Shown here: one piece after another, positions 7,302 through 12,591 of the stretch
Numbering within the stretch: the first letter of the stretch is position 1
Layout of the letters: each line of letters begins with the position of its first letter
NCBI GenBank assembly: GCA_938007945.1
Contig: CALLME010000140.1
Coordinates: 1 to 12,591 of the forward strand
DNA from: an uncultured Caulobacterales bacterium
Lineage (GTDB): Bacteria > Pseudomonadota > Alphaproteobacteria > Caulobacterales > Maricaulaceae
Direction: 5' to 3'
Length of the DNA: 12,591 nt
Program-made: the position numbers and the translations under genes
Notes under the pieces: generated by a model
Seen by the model: only the letters and a program-made list of their open reading frames with translations
The model's database searches: none
Told to the model about the DNA's origin: nothing

Positions 7302-8603
7302 ATGGGACAGCAAGGCTTTAACACAAAATCCGAGACTTACGCGCAGCGCCGCGCGGCTGGACGCGTGTCTTCTGCAAAGCCTTTGCCTGGACGTGCTGTT
7401 TATCGGCGTAGACGTAAAAAAGTGTCGCTTTGGAAGCATCTCTTTGGCGCACTGACAGTCCTGCTGGGTATCCTTCTCGCGGTCGCAATATATGTCGATA
7501 TTTACGGCGATGCGGGTGACGCTATTCCGCAGCAACGTGTTGACCTCGCTCCGGTTCCTCAAGCCCCAGCCTTTGATAGTCTGAACGGCACAAGTGAAAC
7601 TCTACCCGACTTGCTTGGCGAGGTCGCGGAAGGCGAGAACCCCACAGAAAAAATTGATACGCAGCTTAAACGCGATGCACTTGGTAATCCTATTGGCGGC
7701 GATGCAACAGATATTATGGCAGGCCCCGCCGCGTCTAATGCATCTCCGACTGTTACACCTCTGGGGGACATCACAATTAATGGCCAAGCGATTGGCGGGG
7801 GTCTCATCCCCGCTCCCGTCGCAGGTCTGTCGAAATCCACGCCCTACGGCCCTATCCCCGCGCGCGGCTCAGATGGGCGCACGCCGTTTAAGGTCTATGC
7901 TCGGCCCTACACAGCTGTTCCCAATACCAAACCTATCTCACTCGTGATTGGCGGGCTCGGCATAAACCGCACACTCACAGAACGTGCGATTAACGAACTC
8001 CCCGCAGATGTAACGCTGTCATTTGCCGCCCATGCGCCTAATCTGCAAAGTCATATTAATGCGGCGCGCAAACGTGGCCATGAAGTGCTGCTCGAATTGC
8101 CGATGGAATCTACCGATTTCAATCCCGCGGAACCAGGTGCGGAATGGGCATTGCGGGTCGGCAGCGAAGCGTCTGTTCAAAACAAACGTAATCTTGACCG
8201 ATTGCTCTCGCGCGCGAGTGGTTATTTCGCCGTGACGAATTTCAACGGCGATTTATTCCTGCAACGCTCTGACCATGTTGTGCCGATGATGGCGTCTTTA
8301 TCAGACGCTGGTGTCGGCTTTGTCTTTGACGGCTCTGCGACGGCTCCGTCTCTACCGACGCTCGCCAATGCCTCACGCCTGCCGTTTCTCAAAGCCTTCG
8401 CGCTTATCGACACAACACCAGATGCGGCGAACATCACAGCCGAGCTAGAGCGCATGAGCAAGCTCGCCCAAGGCGGCACGGCACCCGTGGGCGTTGGATT
8501 TTCATATCCGCAAACCATTGACGCTGTGATAGAGTGGGTGAACTCTTTAAAGGCGCGCGGGCTCACTCTCGCGCCTGTCTCCTCTCGCGTTCCTGTACGG
8601 TAA
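7302..8603 (+). CDS. Divergent polysaccharide deacetylase family protein, membrane-anchored
   Basis: The 433-residue protein has an Arg/Lys-rich cytoplasmic N-terminus (about 1-44), one transmembrane helix (about 47-66), a Pro/Ala/Thr-rich periplasmic linker, and a C-terminal domain from about residue 212. That domain matches the divergent polysaccharide deacetylase family (old name DUF610). It shows ISLVIGGLGINR, LPADVTLSFAAHAPN, ARKRGHEVLLELPMES, a GYFAVTNFNGD strand, and W-x5-ARGLTLAPVSS near the end. The Asp-Asp of the metal-binding first motif is replaced by Gly-Gly, and the GHP-like His is absent (GFSYP). The protein therefore probably lacks classical metal-dependent deacetylase activity; to my knowledge alphaproteobacterial members often share this. 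It sits between periplasmic proteases and rppH, an arrangement common in the class. Its biochemical role is unknown. Confidence 0.85.
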   Translation: MGQQGFNTKSETYAQRRAAGRVSSAKPLPGRAVYRRRRKKVSLWKHLFGALTVLLGILLAVAIYVDIYGDAGDAIPQQRVDLAPVPQAPAFDSLNGTSETLPDLLGEVAEGENPTEKIDTQLKRDALGNPIGGDATDIMAGPAASNASPTVTPLGDITINGQAIGGGLIPAPVAGLSKSTPYGPIPARGSDGRTPFKVYARPYTAVPNTKPISLVIGGLGINRTLTERAINELPADVTLSFAAHAPNLQSHINAARKRGHEVLLELPMESTDFNPAEPGAEWALRVGSEASVQNKRNLDRLLSRASGYFAVTNFNGDLFLQRSDHVVPMMASLSDAGVGFVFDGSATAPSLPTLANASRLPFLKAFALIDTTPDAANITAELERMSKLAQGGTAPVGVGFSYPQTIDAVIEWVNSLKARGLTLAPVSSRVPVR

Positions 8604-8608
8604 CCGTT

Positions 8609-9109
8609 ATGCCGCTCCCTCAAGGCCCCGTTGAAGATTACCGCCCTGCCGCTGGCGTTGTCCTGTTTAATAAAAAGGGCAAAGTCTGGCTCGGCAAGCG
8701 TGCGGGAAAACAAACAGATCATATCTGGCAATTTCCGCAAGGCGGCCTTGATAAAGGCGAGTCGACAGAGTTTGGCGCACTGCGTGAGCTTCGCGAAGAA
8801 ACAGGCATTTCGATTGAAACACTCCGCCCGCTCGCGCGCATAGAGACACAGCTTTTCTACGATTTCCCACCTGAATATACAGGACGCGGGCGCATGAAAA
8901 AATGGCGCGGGCAAAGACAATATTGGTTCGCCTACCGCTTTATTGGCCAGAAATCCGACATTGATTTGAAATTTCATAAACCAGCCGAATTTACGGATTG
9001 GCGTTGGGGGGATCTGCTTGAGGCGCCAGAACTCGTCGTACCGTTTAAACGCAAAGTTTATGAACGGGTGGTCGCCGAATTTGAATCCTTTGCCCAGCCC
9101 CTAAGATAG
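8609..9109 (+). CDS. rppH: RNA pyrophosphohydrolase (Nudix)
   Basis: RppH removes pyrophosphate from the 5' triphosphate end of mRNA and so triggers decay, and may also hydrolyse dinucleoside polyphosphates. From the ATG at 8609 the protein is 166 residues. The Nudix box is perfect at residues 45-67: Gly45, Glu51, then REL-R-EE-T-GI at 59-67, with Glu63 and Glu64 as metal ligands. The preceding WQFPQGG and the later YDFPPEY, WRGQRQYWFAYRF and EFTDWRW segments are hallmarks of RppH. The frame is open upstream to a GTG at 8534, but that lies inside the deacetylase gene. The ATG at 8609, 5 bases after the deacetylase stop, gives the standard N-terminus MPLPQGPVEDYRPAAG. An MFS gene follows after 13 bases. 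Confidence 0.95.
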   Translation: MPLPQGPVEDYRPAAGVVLFNKKGKVWLGKRAGKQTDHIWQFPQGGLDKGESTEFGALRELREETGISIETLRPLARIETQLFYDFPPEYTGRGRMKKWRGQRQYWFAYRFIGQKSDIDLKFHKPAEFTDWRWGDLLEAPELVVPFKRKVYERVVAEFESFAQPLR

Positions 9110-9122
9110 CTTAGGCGGGAGT

Positions 9123-10508
9123 ATGACCAAAACGTCTACAGTTAGCTCCGCAAGCGCAGGCAAAAATCCCCACGGTAAGAACGCTATAATTTTCGTGCTG
9201 AGCACCGTGATGATTAATTCCATCGGCTTTGGAATTATGATCCCCGTGCTGCCTGACCTGCTCAAAGAGCTCTCGGGCTTGCCCAATAATGAAGCTGTAG
9301 TTTACGGCATGTGGCTGACATTCGTGTTCGCCCTCTTTCAATTCATTTGTATGCCCATCGTCGGCGGGCTGTCAGACCGCTTTGGACGGCGACCCGTCAT
9401 GCTTGGCTCTCTACTGGGTCTAAGTCTGGATTATTTCATCATGGGGTTTGCGCCGACCATCGCCTTTCTCTTTATCGGACGCATTATCGCCGGCGCATTT
9501 GGCGCAACGTTTAGCACGGCAAATGCTTATGTTGCCGATATCAGCCCCCCTGAAACCCGTGCGCAGAACTTTGGCTTGATAGGCGCGGCCTTTGGCGTTG
9601 GGTTTATGCTTGGCCCTGTCGTTGGCGGGCTTCTTGGCGAGATGGGGCCGCGTGTGCCGTTCATCGCAGCGGGGATCATCGGGCTAATTAATGTCGTCTA
9701 CGGCTTTATCTTCCTGCCCGAAACGCTTGCCCCAGAAAAACGACGCCCGTTCAGTTGGGCGCGCTCTAACCCGTTTGGCTCGCTCAAATCGTTGGGCCGT
9801 ATCAAGGGCGTAAAATCGCTTATCTTTATCCTGTTTCTTCTCGCCACAGCCCACACCGTTTATCCCACGACTTACGCCTTCTCGACCATGGAAGGACTGG
9901 GCTGGAGTTCTGGTGATGTGGGCTTCTCGCTTGGCGCATTTGGCATTGCGAGTATCATCGTCCAAGGCGGGCTTATCCGAATTATCGTGCCTAAGGTCGG
10001 GCTTTTCTGGGCGGGCATCATTGGCATCGTCTCGTCCGTAATTGCCTACACCATGATGGGCAGCGCCAATGCGGGTTGGGTGATTTATGCCGCGGGCCCC
10101 TTCGCGGCTTTTGCAGGGCTCTACGGCCCCGCACTCACCAATATGATGAGTTCACGCATCTCGGAATCAGAGCAAGGCGAGCTGCAAGGCGCGATCGGCG
10201 CGGCGCAAGGGCTCGCGCTAATGATTGGACCTTTCCTGATGGCGGGCGCGTTTTATTATTTTGGCGATGAGGGCCTCAAGACGAGCACGGGCCTACTCAC
10301 CTTCCCTGAGAACATCATCAGTGTTACGCAGCACATTATCACCAGCGGCATAAAGCCCTATATTCCAGGTGCGCCCTTCCTCGTGGCGGCGAGCCTTGCG
10401 CTTATTTCGATCGTCTTGTTTATCACAGTAACGACTGAAGCCGACAGAAACGCGCGCATGAGTGATAAGGGTGATGCGGCAGAAGTTACCCCTGAGTTGG
10501 CCGAGTAA
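9123..10508 (+). CDS. MFS transporter of the TCR/Tet (drug:H+ antiporter) type
   Basis: This 461-residue inner-membrane protein is a major facilitator with about 12 predicted helices. Motif [14 protein letters not shown], lies at residue 81 onward in the loop between helices 2 and 3. The antiporter motif [11 protein letters not shown], starts at residue 160 in helix 5. An opening helix reading [16 protein letters not shown] is typical of the TetA-like branch. The family exports drugs or metabolites in exchange for protons; the substrate here cannot be told, and resistance should not be assumed. Two oddities are visible: a hydrophilic N-terminal tail of about 20 residues and a longer than usual extracytoplasmic stretch between the last two helices (about 385-425). 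An AGGCGG-type ribosome site lies just upstream, 13 bases after rppH. The gene ends facing fic, which converges on it. Confidence 0.88.
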   Translation: MTKTSTVSSASAGKNPHGKNAIIFVLSTVMINSIGFGIMIPVLPDLLKELSGLPNNEAVVYGMWLTFVFALFQFICMPIVGGLSDRFGRRPVMLGSLLGLSLDYFIMGFAPTIAFLFIGRIIAGAFGATFSTANAYVADISPPETRAQNFGLIGAAFGVGFMLGPVVGGLLGEMGPRVPFIAAGIIGLINVVYGFIFLPETLAPEKRRPFSWARSNPFGSLKSLGRIKGVKSLIFILFLLATAHTVYPTTYAFSTMEGLGWSSGDVGFSLGAFGIASIIVQGGLIRIIVPKVGLFWAGIIGIVSSVIAYTMMGSANAGWVIYAAGPFAAFAGLYGPALTNMMSSRISESEQGELQGAIGAAQGLALMIGPFLMAGAFYYFGDEGLKTSTGLLTFPENIISVTQHIITSGIKPYIPGAPFLVAASLALISIVLFITVTTEADRNARMSDKGDAAEVTPELAE

Positions 10509-10546
10509 TATGTGGCTAATTTTCAATCGATAGCCTAAACGGTGGT

Positions 10547-11146
10547 TCAATCTTTATCCATAATTTGCGCTTCGACCAATTCACCCAAATAGTTTGCCAG
10601 CGCATCAACATTAAAATGACCATCATTCCAGTATTTATCTGCCTCCTGCAAAGCTTCGTAGTAAGGCTCTCTATTATCACGTATTCTCTCTGGTACAATC
10701 CTGCGACCAGGCAAAAGACCTCCAACTTTCATACAAATAACATAATAACAGGCCGCTCTTGCCGTGCGACCATTTCCTTCAACGAATGGATGTATCCAAT
10801 TAAGACGCCACAGCACATAAGCAGGCAATATCATTGGGTTATCTGAAATGGCCCAGTTTTCATGCACAAAACCGAAAAAGCGGCTCATTAAATTTTCTAC
10901 CTCATTGAAATGAGGCGGAATATGATCTCCCACGTATATTGGTTCTTCCCTATATCGCCCGCCGTAATGGATAATGTTTGCAACGGCAGCTTGGTTCAAA
11001 GCCCAAAGTACAAATTTATCGAACGCTTCTGGCCCCCTTAAGAGGCCAATTTCTATGCAATTGTTTAGTAAATCATATTGCCGAAGCAAATTTTGCTCAA
11101 GAATTCGCGCATGAAGGTCTGGATTCTCTTCTTCACGAATGATCAT
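10547..11146 (-). CDS. fic: Fic-domain protein, probable AMP-transferase toxin
   Basis: Fic proteins transfer AMP (or another nucleotide part) from a cofactor to hydroxyl side chains of targets such as DNA gyrase and topoisomerase IV. This 199-residue protein is one compact Fic domain. The active motif HPFVEGNGRTAR lies at residues 119-130 and matches HPFx(D/E)GNGRxxR exactly, with catalytic His119, metal ligand Glu123 and phosphate-binding Arg127 and Arg130. A GRYREEPIYVGDHIPPHF stretch (about 63-80) forms the flap that clamps the target. No S/TxxxE(G/N) inhibitory helix is obvious in the N- or C-terminal part, so control should come from a separate protein. The upstream small gene ends 2 bases before this start. 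An AAGG Shine-Dalgarno lies 6 bases ahead, inside the end of that gene. Base composition is clearly AT-richer than the flanks, suggesting acquisition. Confidence 0.92.
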   Translation of the reverse strand: MIIREEENPDLHARILEQNLLRQYDLLNNCIEIGLLRGPEAFDKFVLWALNQAAVANIIHYGGRYREEPIYVGDHIPPHFNEVENLMSRFFGFVHENWAISDNPMILPAYVLWRLNWIHPFVEGNGRTARAACYYVICMKVGGLLPGRRIVPERIRDNREPYYEALQEADKYWNDGHFNVDALANYLGELVEAQIMDKD

Positions 11147-11148
11147 CG

Positions 11149-11364
11149 CTAACCTTGTTGAGCCCGCAAACGAATTGAATTTGAGGATGTTCTCACAGAA
11201 TCCTTAGTAATACCCTCTAAGTTCATAGCATTACCAAATGCAAAACTGATGCGTTGCTCTTTTAACATTTCGTCAGTCACATTTGCATTACGCGCAATTT
11301 CGAGAGCTTTCATCAATGATTTAGTGGCTTTTTGTTCACTTAAATAAGGTTTTCTTTTAGCCAT
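11149..11364 (-). CDS. Small protein upstream of fic, probable class I Fic antitoxin (FicA/VbhA-like)
   Basis: The 71-residue product begins MAKRKPYLSEQKA and ends in a basic RLRAQQG tail. It reads as mainly helical. Residues 46-51 are AMNLEG, which lines up with the inhibitory motif (S/T)xxxE(G/N) of Fic antitoxins such as VbhA (SQRLEG) and YhfG. Glu50 would contact the second motif arginine (Arg130 of the Fic protein) and block ATP gamma-phosphate placement. Ala46 stands where Ser or Thr is usual. The start was set at 11364 because GGAG lies 7 bases ahead; a longer reading to 11403 adds 13 AT-rich codons without a ribosome site. Order (antitoxin first), 2-base spacing and size all fit a class I Fic module. 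Identity is inferred from motif and context, with no overall family match recognised. Confidence 0.72.
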   Translation of the reverse strand: MAKRKPYLSEQKATKSLMKALEIARNANVTDEMLKEQRISFAFGNAMNLEGITKDSVRTSSNSIRLRAQQG

Positions 11365-11499
11365 GATGATTCTCCACAAAATATAGTTTTTTCTTTTCAT
11401 CATACGTTATATTCATGCTCTTTAAAATATATTTAACCAGTTATTAAAATAAACTTTATTCCTAAAATTAGTATAGAAATATCTCTTAAAATTTGCAGT
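11365..11499 (-). promoter_or_regulatory. Very AT-rich upstream region of the antitoxin-fic pair
   Basis: This stretch is the most AT-rich in the window; bases 11401-11460 contain only 11 G or C by hand count. On the minus strand it holds a TATACT (-10-like) at 11470-11475 without a good -35 box, and several other TATA-like hexamers. A near-palindrome TTAAA-ATATA-TTTAA at 11422-11436 lies between them and the gene, a possible operator. The antitoxin ribosome site GGAG is at 11372-11375. Promoter placement is tentative. Confidence 0.35.
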
Positions 11500-11506
11500 C
11501 TATACT
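11470..11506. repeat. Perfect 8-bp inverted repeat at the MOSC gene end
   Basis: AGTATAGA at 11470-11477 is the exact reverse complement of TCTATACT at 11499-11506, with 21 bases between. The right arm includes the MOSC stop codon (11500-11502) and the left arm includes the TATACT candidate -10 of the antitoxin gene. It marks the sharp switch from high-GC to AT-rich DNA. It could be an operator, a stem at the transcript end, or a scar of insertion. Confidence 0.45.
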
Positions 11507-12042
11507 GGCGCAAGCCGCTCATGCGGGCCCTCTGGAAGCTGCACGCTGATTGCGTCGCCTGCGCGCACAACACCGCCGCGCGTGATAATCGCCATCACCC
11601 CTGTTTTGGGTAGGAGCGTGCCGTCATCCCATTTGCCGAGTGTCGCTTTCATGAGGCCGTCTTGGATTTGATTGAGTTTGCGGCAGGGATTGCGCAGGCC
11701 GGTGATTTCAATCTCGGCCTCACCGATGGAGAGTTTTGTGCCGCGCGGCAAGTGTAGCAAGTCTATGCCGCGCGTTGTGATGTTCTCACCCATTTGACCA
11801 GACTGAACGTCAAAACCCGCCTCGGCCACCTCGTCAAAAAGCTCGGCGTGGATGAGGTGAACTTGGCGCAGATTGGGCGCGTCGGGATTACGGCGCATGT
11901 CATAAAGATGTTGCACCGTGCGCCCGTAATGCGCGTCGTCTTTCACGCCAAAACCCGCGACCAGATCTATCTGCTCACGGGTGGGTTTTATCATGTTGTG
12001 ATGTGGGTTAGCACATACCGCGATGACGCGCGGCGCGCTCAC
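11500..12042 (-). CDS. MOSC-domain protein
   Basis: MOSC domains, named from molybdenum cofactor sulfurase C-terminus, bind or transfer sulfur or handle molybdenum cofactor; members include YiiM and mARC-type enzymes. The 180-residue protein is essentially one MOSC domain. Signatures are GQMGENITTRGIDLLHLPRG (82-101), IGEAEIEITGLRNPC with the conserved Cys120, and GVMAIITRGGVVRAGD toward the C-terminus. The Cys is the likely sulfur or molybdenum contact. No iron-sulfur or ferredoxin domain is attached. The start is a GTG 3 bases after the atpC stop; the first strand (RVIAVCANP) follows at once, so no longer form is needed. Close spacing implies it is read with atpC, but a functional tie to ATP synthase is not evident. 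The exact substrate is unknown. Confidence 0.88.
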   Translation of the reverse strand: MSAPRVIAVCANPHHNMIKPTREQIDLVAGFGVKDDAHYGRTVQHLYDMRRNPDAPNLRQVHLIHAELFDEVAEAGFDVQSGQMGENITTRGIDLLHLPRGTKLSIGEAEIEITGLRNPCRKLNQIQDGLMKATLGKWDDGTLLPKTGVMAIITRGGVVRAGDAISVQLPEGPHERLAPV

Positions 12043-12045
12043 GAA

Positions 12046-12438
12046 TTACAGACCAGCCTGTAGCGCCCGTAACCCGTCCAAGTCTTGACGAACAGCCAGA
12101 GCCGCTTCGCCTTCAAGGCCGTCGAGCTTGGCTTCCGCTTTCGCGATATCATCTGTCAGACTATCAGCAGAAAGTTCCGCGAGCGGACCAGCGCGTTCCG
12201 CGAGAACCGTGAGCCCTTCGGGTGTCACATCCGCAAAACCGCCTTGTACAAAATATTGCGTTTCTTCGCCGCCACTATAGACCGTGATAGCACCTGTGCG
12301 GATAGCGGCCATAAGCGGTGCATGGTCAGGGAAAATGCCCATATCACCTTCTGTCCCAGGGATATCAACTTGATCAACTTCGCCCGCAAAAAGCTGACGC
12401 TCAGGCGAGACAAGTGAGAACTGTAATTTATCTGCCAT
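12046..12438 (-). CDS. atpC: F1Fo ATP synthase epsilon subunit
   Basis: The epsilon subunit is part of the central rotor stalk of F1 and restrains ATP hydrolysis. The 130-residue protein has the N-terminal beta sandwich (about 1-85) with the signature GTEGDMGIFPDHAPLMAAIRTG (about 28-49), then FVQGGFADVTPEGLTVLAE. A C-terminal helical part follows that is Ala/Glu-rich (about 88-130). This helical arm is shorter than in some gammaproteobacteria, as is normal for alphaproteobacteria. A GAGG Shine-Dalgarno lies 7 bases before the ATG (plus-strand bases 12446-12449). Upstream, a terminator-like hairpin separates it from atpD, so its transcription may be reduced relative to beta. It is followed by the MOSC gene after 3 bases. 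Confidence 0.96.
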   Translation of the reverse strand: MADKLQFSLVSPERQLFAGEVDQVDIPGTEGDMGIFPDHAPLMAAIRTGAITVYSGGEETQYFVQGGFADVTPEGLTVLAERAGPLAELSADSLTDDIAKAEAKLDGLEGEAALAVRQDLDGLRALQAGL

Positions 12439-12449
12439 GTTCAGACCTC

Positions 12450-12475
12450 AAAAAACCCTCCCAAAACTGGGAGGG
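12450..12475 (-). terminator. Intrinsic-terminator-like hairpin between atpD and atpC
   Basis: Read in the direction of the atp genes, CCCTCCC, a 6-base AGTTTT loop and GGGAGGG form a perfect 7-bp, GC-rich stem (12456-12475), directly followed by TTTTTT (12450-12455). This fits a rho-independent terminator or attenuator. The T-tract touches the GAGG ribosome site of atpC, so the element could also affect translation. Because atpC must be expressed, partial readthrough is expected. Confidence 0.8.
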
Positions 12476-12483
12476 ATTTAAAC

Positions 12484-12591
12484 CTACGCCGCAGCGGCTG
12501 CTGCCATTTTGGCCGCTTTTTCGATCACGTCGTCAATGCCGCCGACCATGTAGAAGGCTTGCTCTGGGAGGTGATCATATTCACCTTCGAC
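12484..12591 (-). CDS. atpD: F1Fo ATP synthase beta subunit, C-terminal end (truncated by the window edge)
   Basis: Only the last 35 codons and the stop are present; the gene enters from the right edge. The reading frame gives [20 protein letters not shown], followed by DVIEKAAKM and a run of Ala. The [12 protein letters not shown] segment is the highly conserved C-terminal helix region of the catalytic beta subunit, which holds the ATP-hydrolysing/synthesising sites of F1 on the cytoplasmic side of the membrane. An alanine-rich tail after it is common in alphaproteobacteria. The piece is too short to judge the active site. The order atpD-atpC is the standard end of the F1 operon. Confidence 0.95.
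   Translation of the reverse strand, partial: VEGEYDHLPEQAFYMVGGIDDVIEKAAKMAAAAAA

Noticed and set aside
8534..8608. Upstream GTG extension of rppH
   Set aside because: It would put 25 residues of unrelated sequence (MGELFKGARAH...) before a standard RppH N-terminus and overlaps the deacetylase gene; the ATG at 8609 fits the family.
8222..8977. Long minus-strand open frame of 251 codons opposite the deacetylase and rppH genes
   Set aside because: It lies entirely antisense to two well-supported genes, spans their junction, and its product has no recognisable motif or low-complexity-free domain. It is a composition by-product of the opposite strand.
9123..10508. Calling the MFS gene a tetracycline resistance gene
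   Set aside because: Motifs A and C place it in the TCR/Tet branch only; chromosomal context and composition are native and no substrate evidence is visible.
10514..10535. GGCTA...TAGCC inverted repeat between the MFS and fic stops as a bidirectional terminator
   Set aside because: The stem has only 5 bp with a 12-base loop and no T-tract on either strand, too weak to call.
11365..11403. 13-codon N-terminal extension of the small antitoxin gene
   Set aside because: No ribosome site precedes it, while GGAG is well placed before the ATG at 11364.

Overview
The window reads as chromosomal DNA from an alphaproteobacterium. The order proB-proA-nadD-rsfS-rlmH followed by an EnvC-like activator, S41 peptidase, divergent polysaccharide deacetylase and rppH is the arrangement I associate with Caulobacterales/Hyphomonadaceae-type genomes, and the protein motifs fit that group. 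The exact family is an inference. No tRNA, rRNA, CRISPR array, IS element or origin was seen, and no stretch over 300 bases lacks a gene.

Plus strand, 1-10508, is a long, tightly packed set of genes. It opens with the tail of proB, then proA and nadD, joined by 4-base start/stop overlaps (proline and NAD synthesis). A 114-base gap leads to rsfS and rlmH, which act on the ribosome. An envelope block follows: a signal-peptide, coiled-coil EnvC-like murein hydrolase activator, two tandem S41 carboxyl-terminal processing proteases, and a membrane-anchored divergent polysaccharide deacetylase. The strand ends with rppH (RNA 5' pyrophosphohydrolase) and a TCR/Tet-type MFS exporter.

Minus strand, 12591 down to 10547, starts with the end of the ATP synthase operon (atpD tail, then atpC), followed 3 bases later by a MOSC-domain gene. 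Beyond it lies a roughly 1-kb AT-rich islet holding a small gene and a Fic-domain gene 2 bases apart. The two strands converge at about 10509-10546, between the MFS gene and fic.

The most notable items are: (a) the fic islet, best read as a Fic toxin with an intact AMP-transferase motif plus an upstream class I antitoxin whose inhibitory motif appears to carry Ala where Ser/Thr is usual; (b) a strong intrinsic-terminator-like hairpin with a T6 tract between atpD and atpC, directly in front of the atpC Shine-Dalgarno, which could lower epsilon-subunit, MOSC and fic-module transcription; (c) the tandem S41 pair, both with intact catalytic residues; (d) a perfect 8-bp inverted repeat straddling the MOSC stop codon at the edge of the AT-rich islet. 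The rest is ordinary housekeeping DNA.
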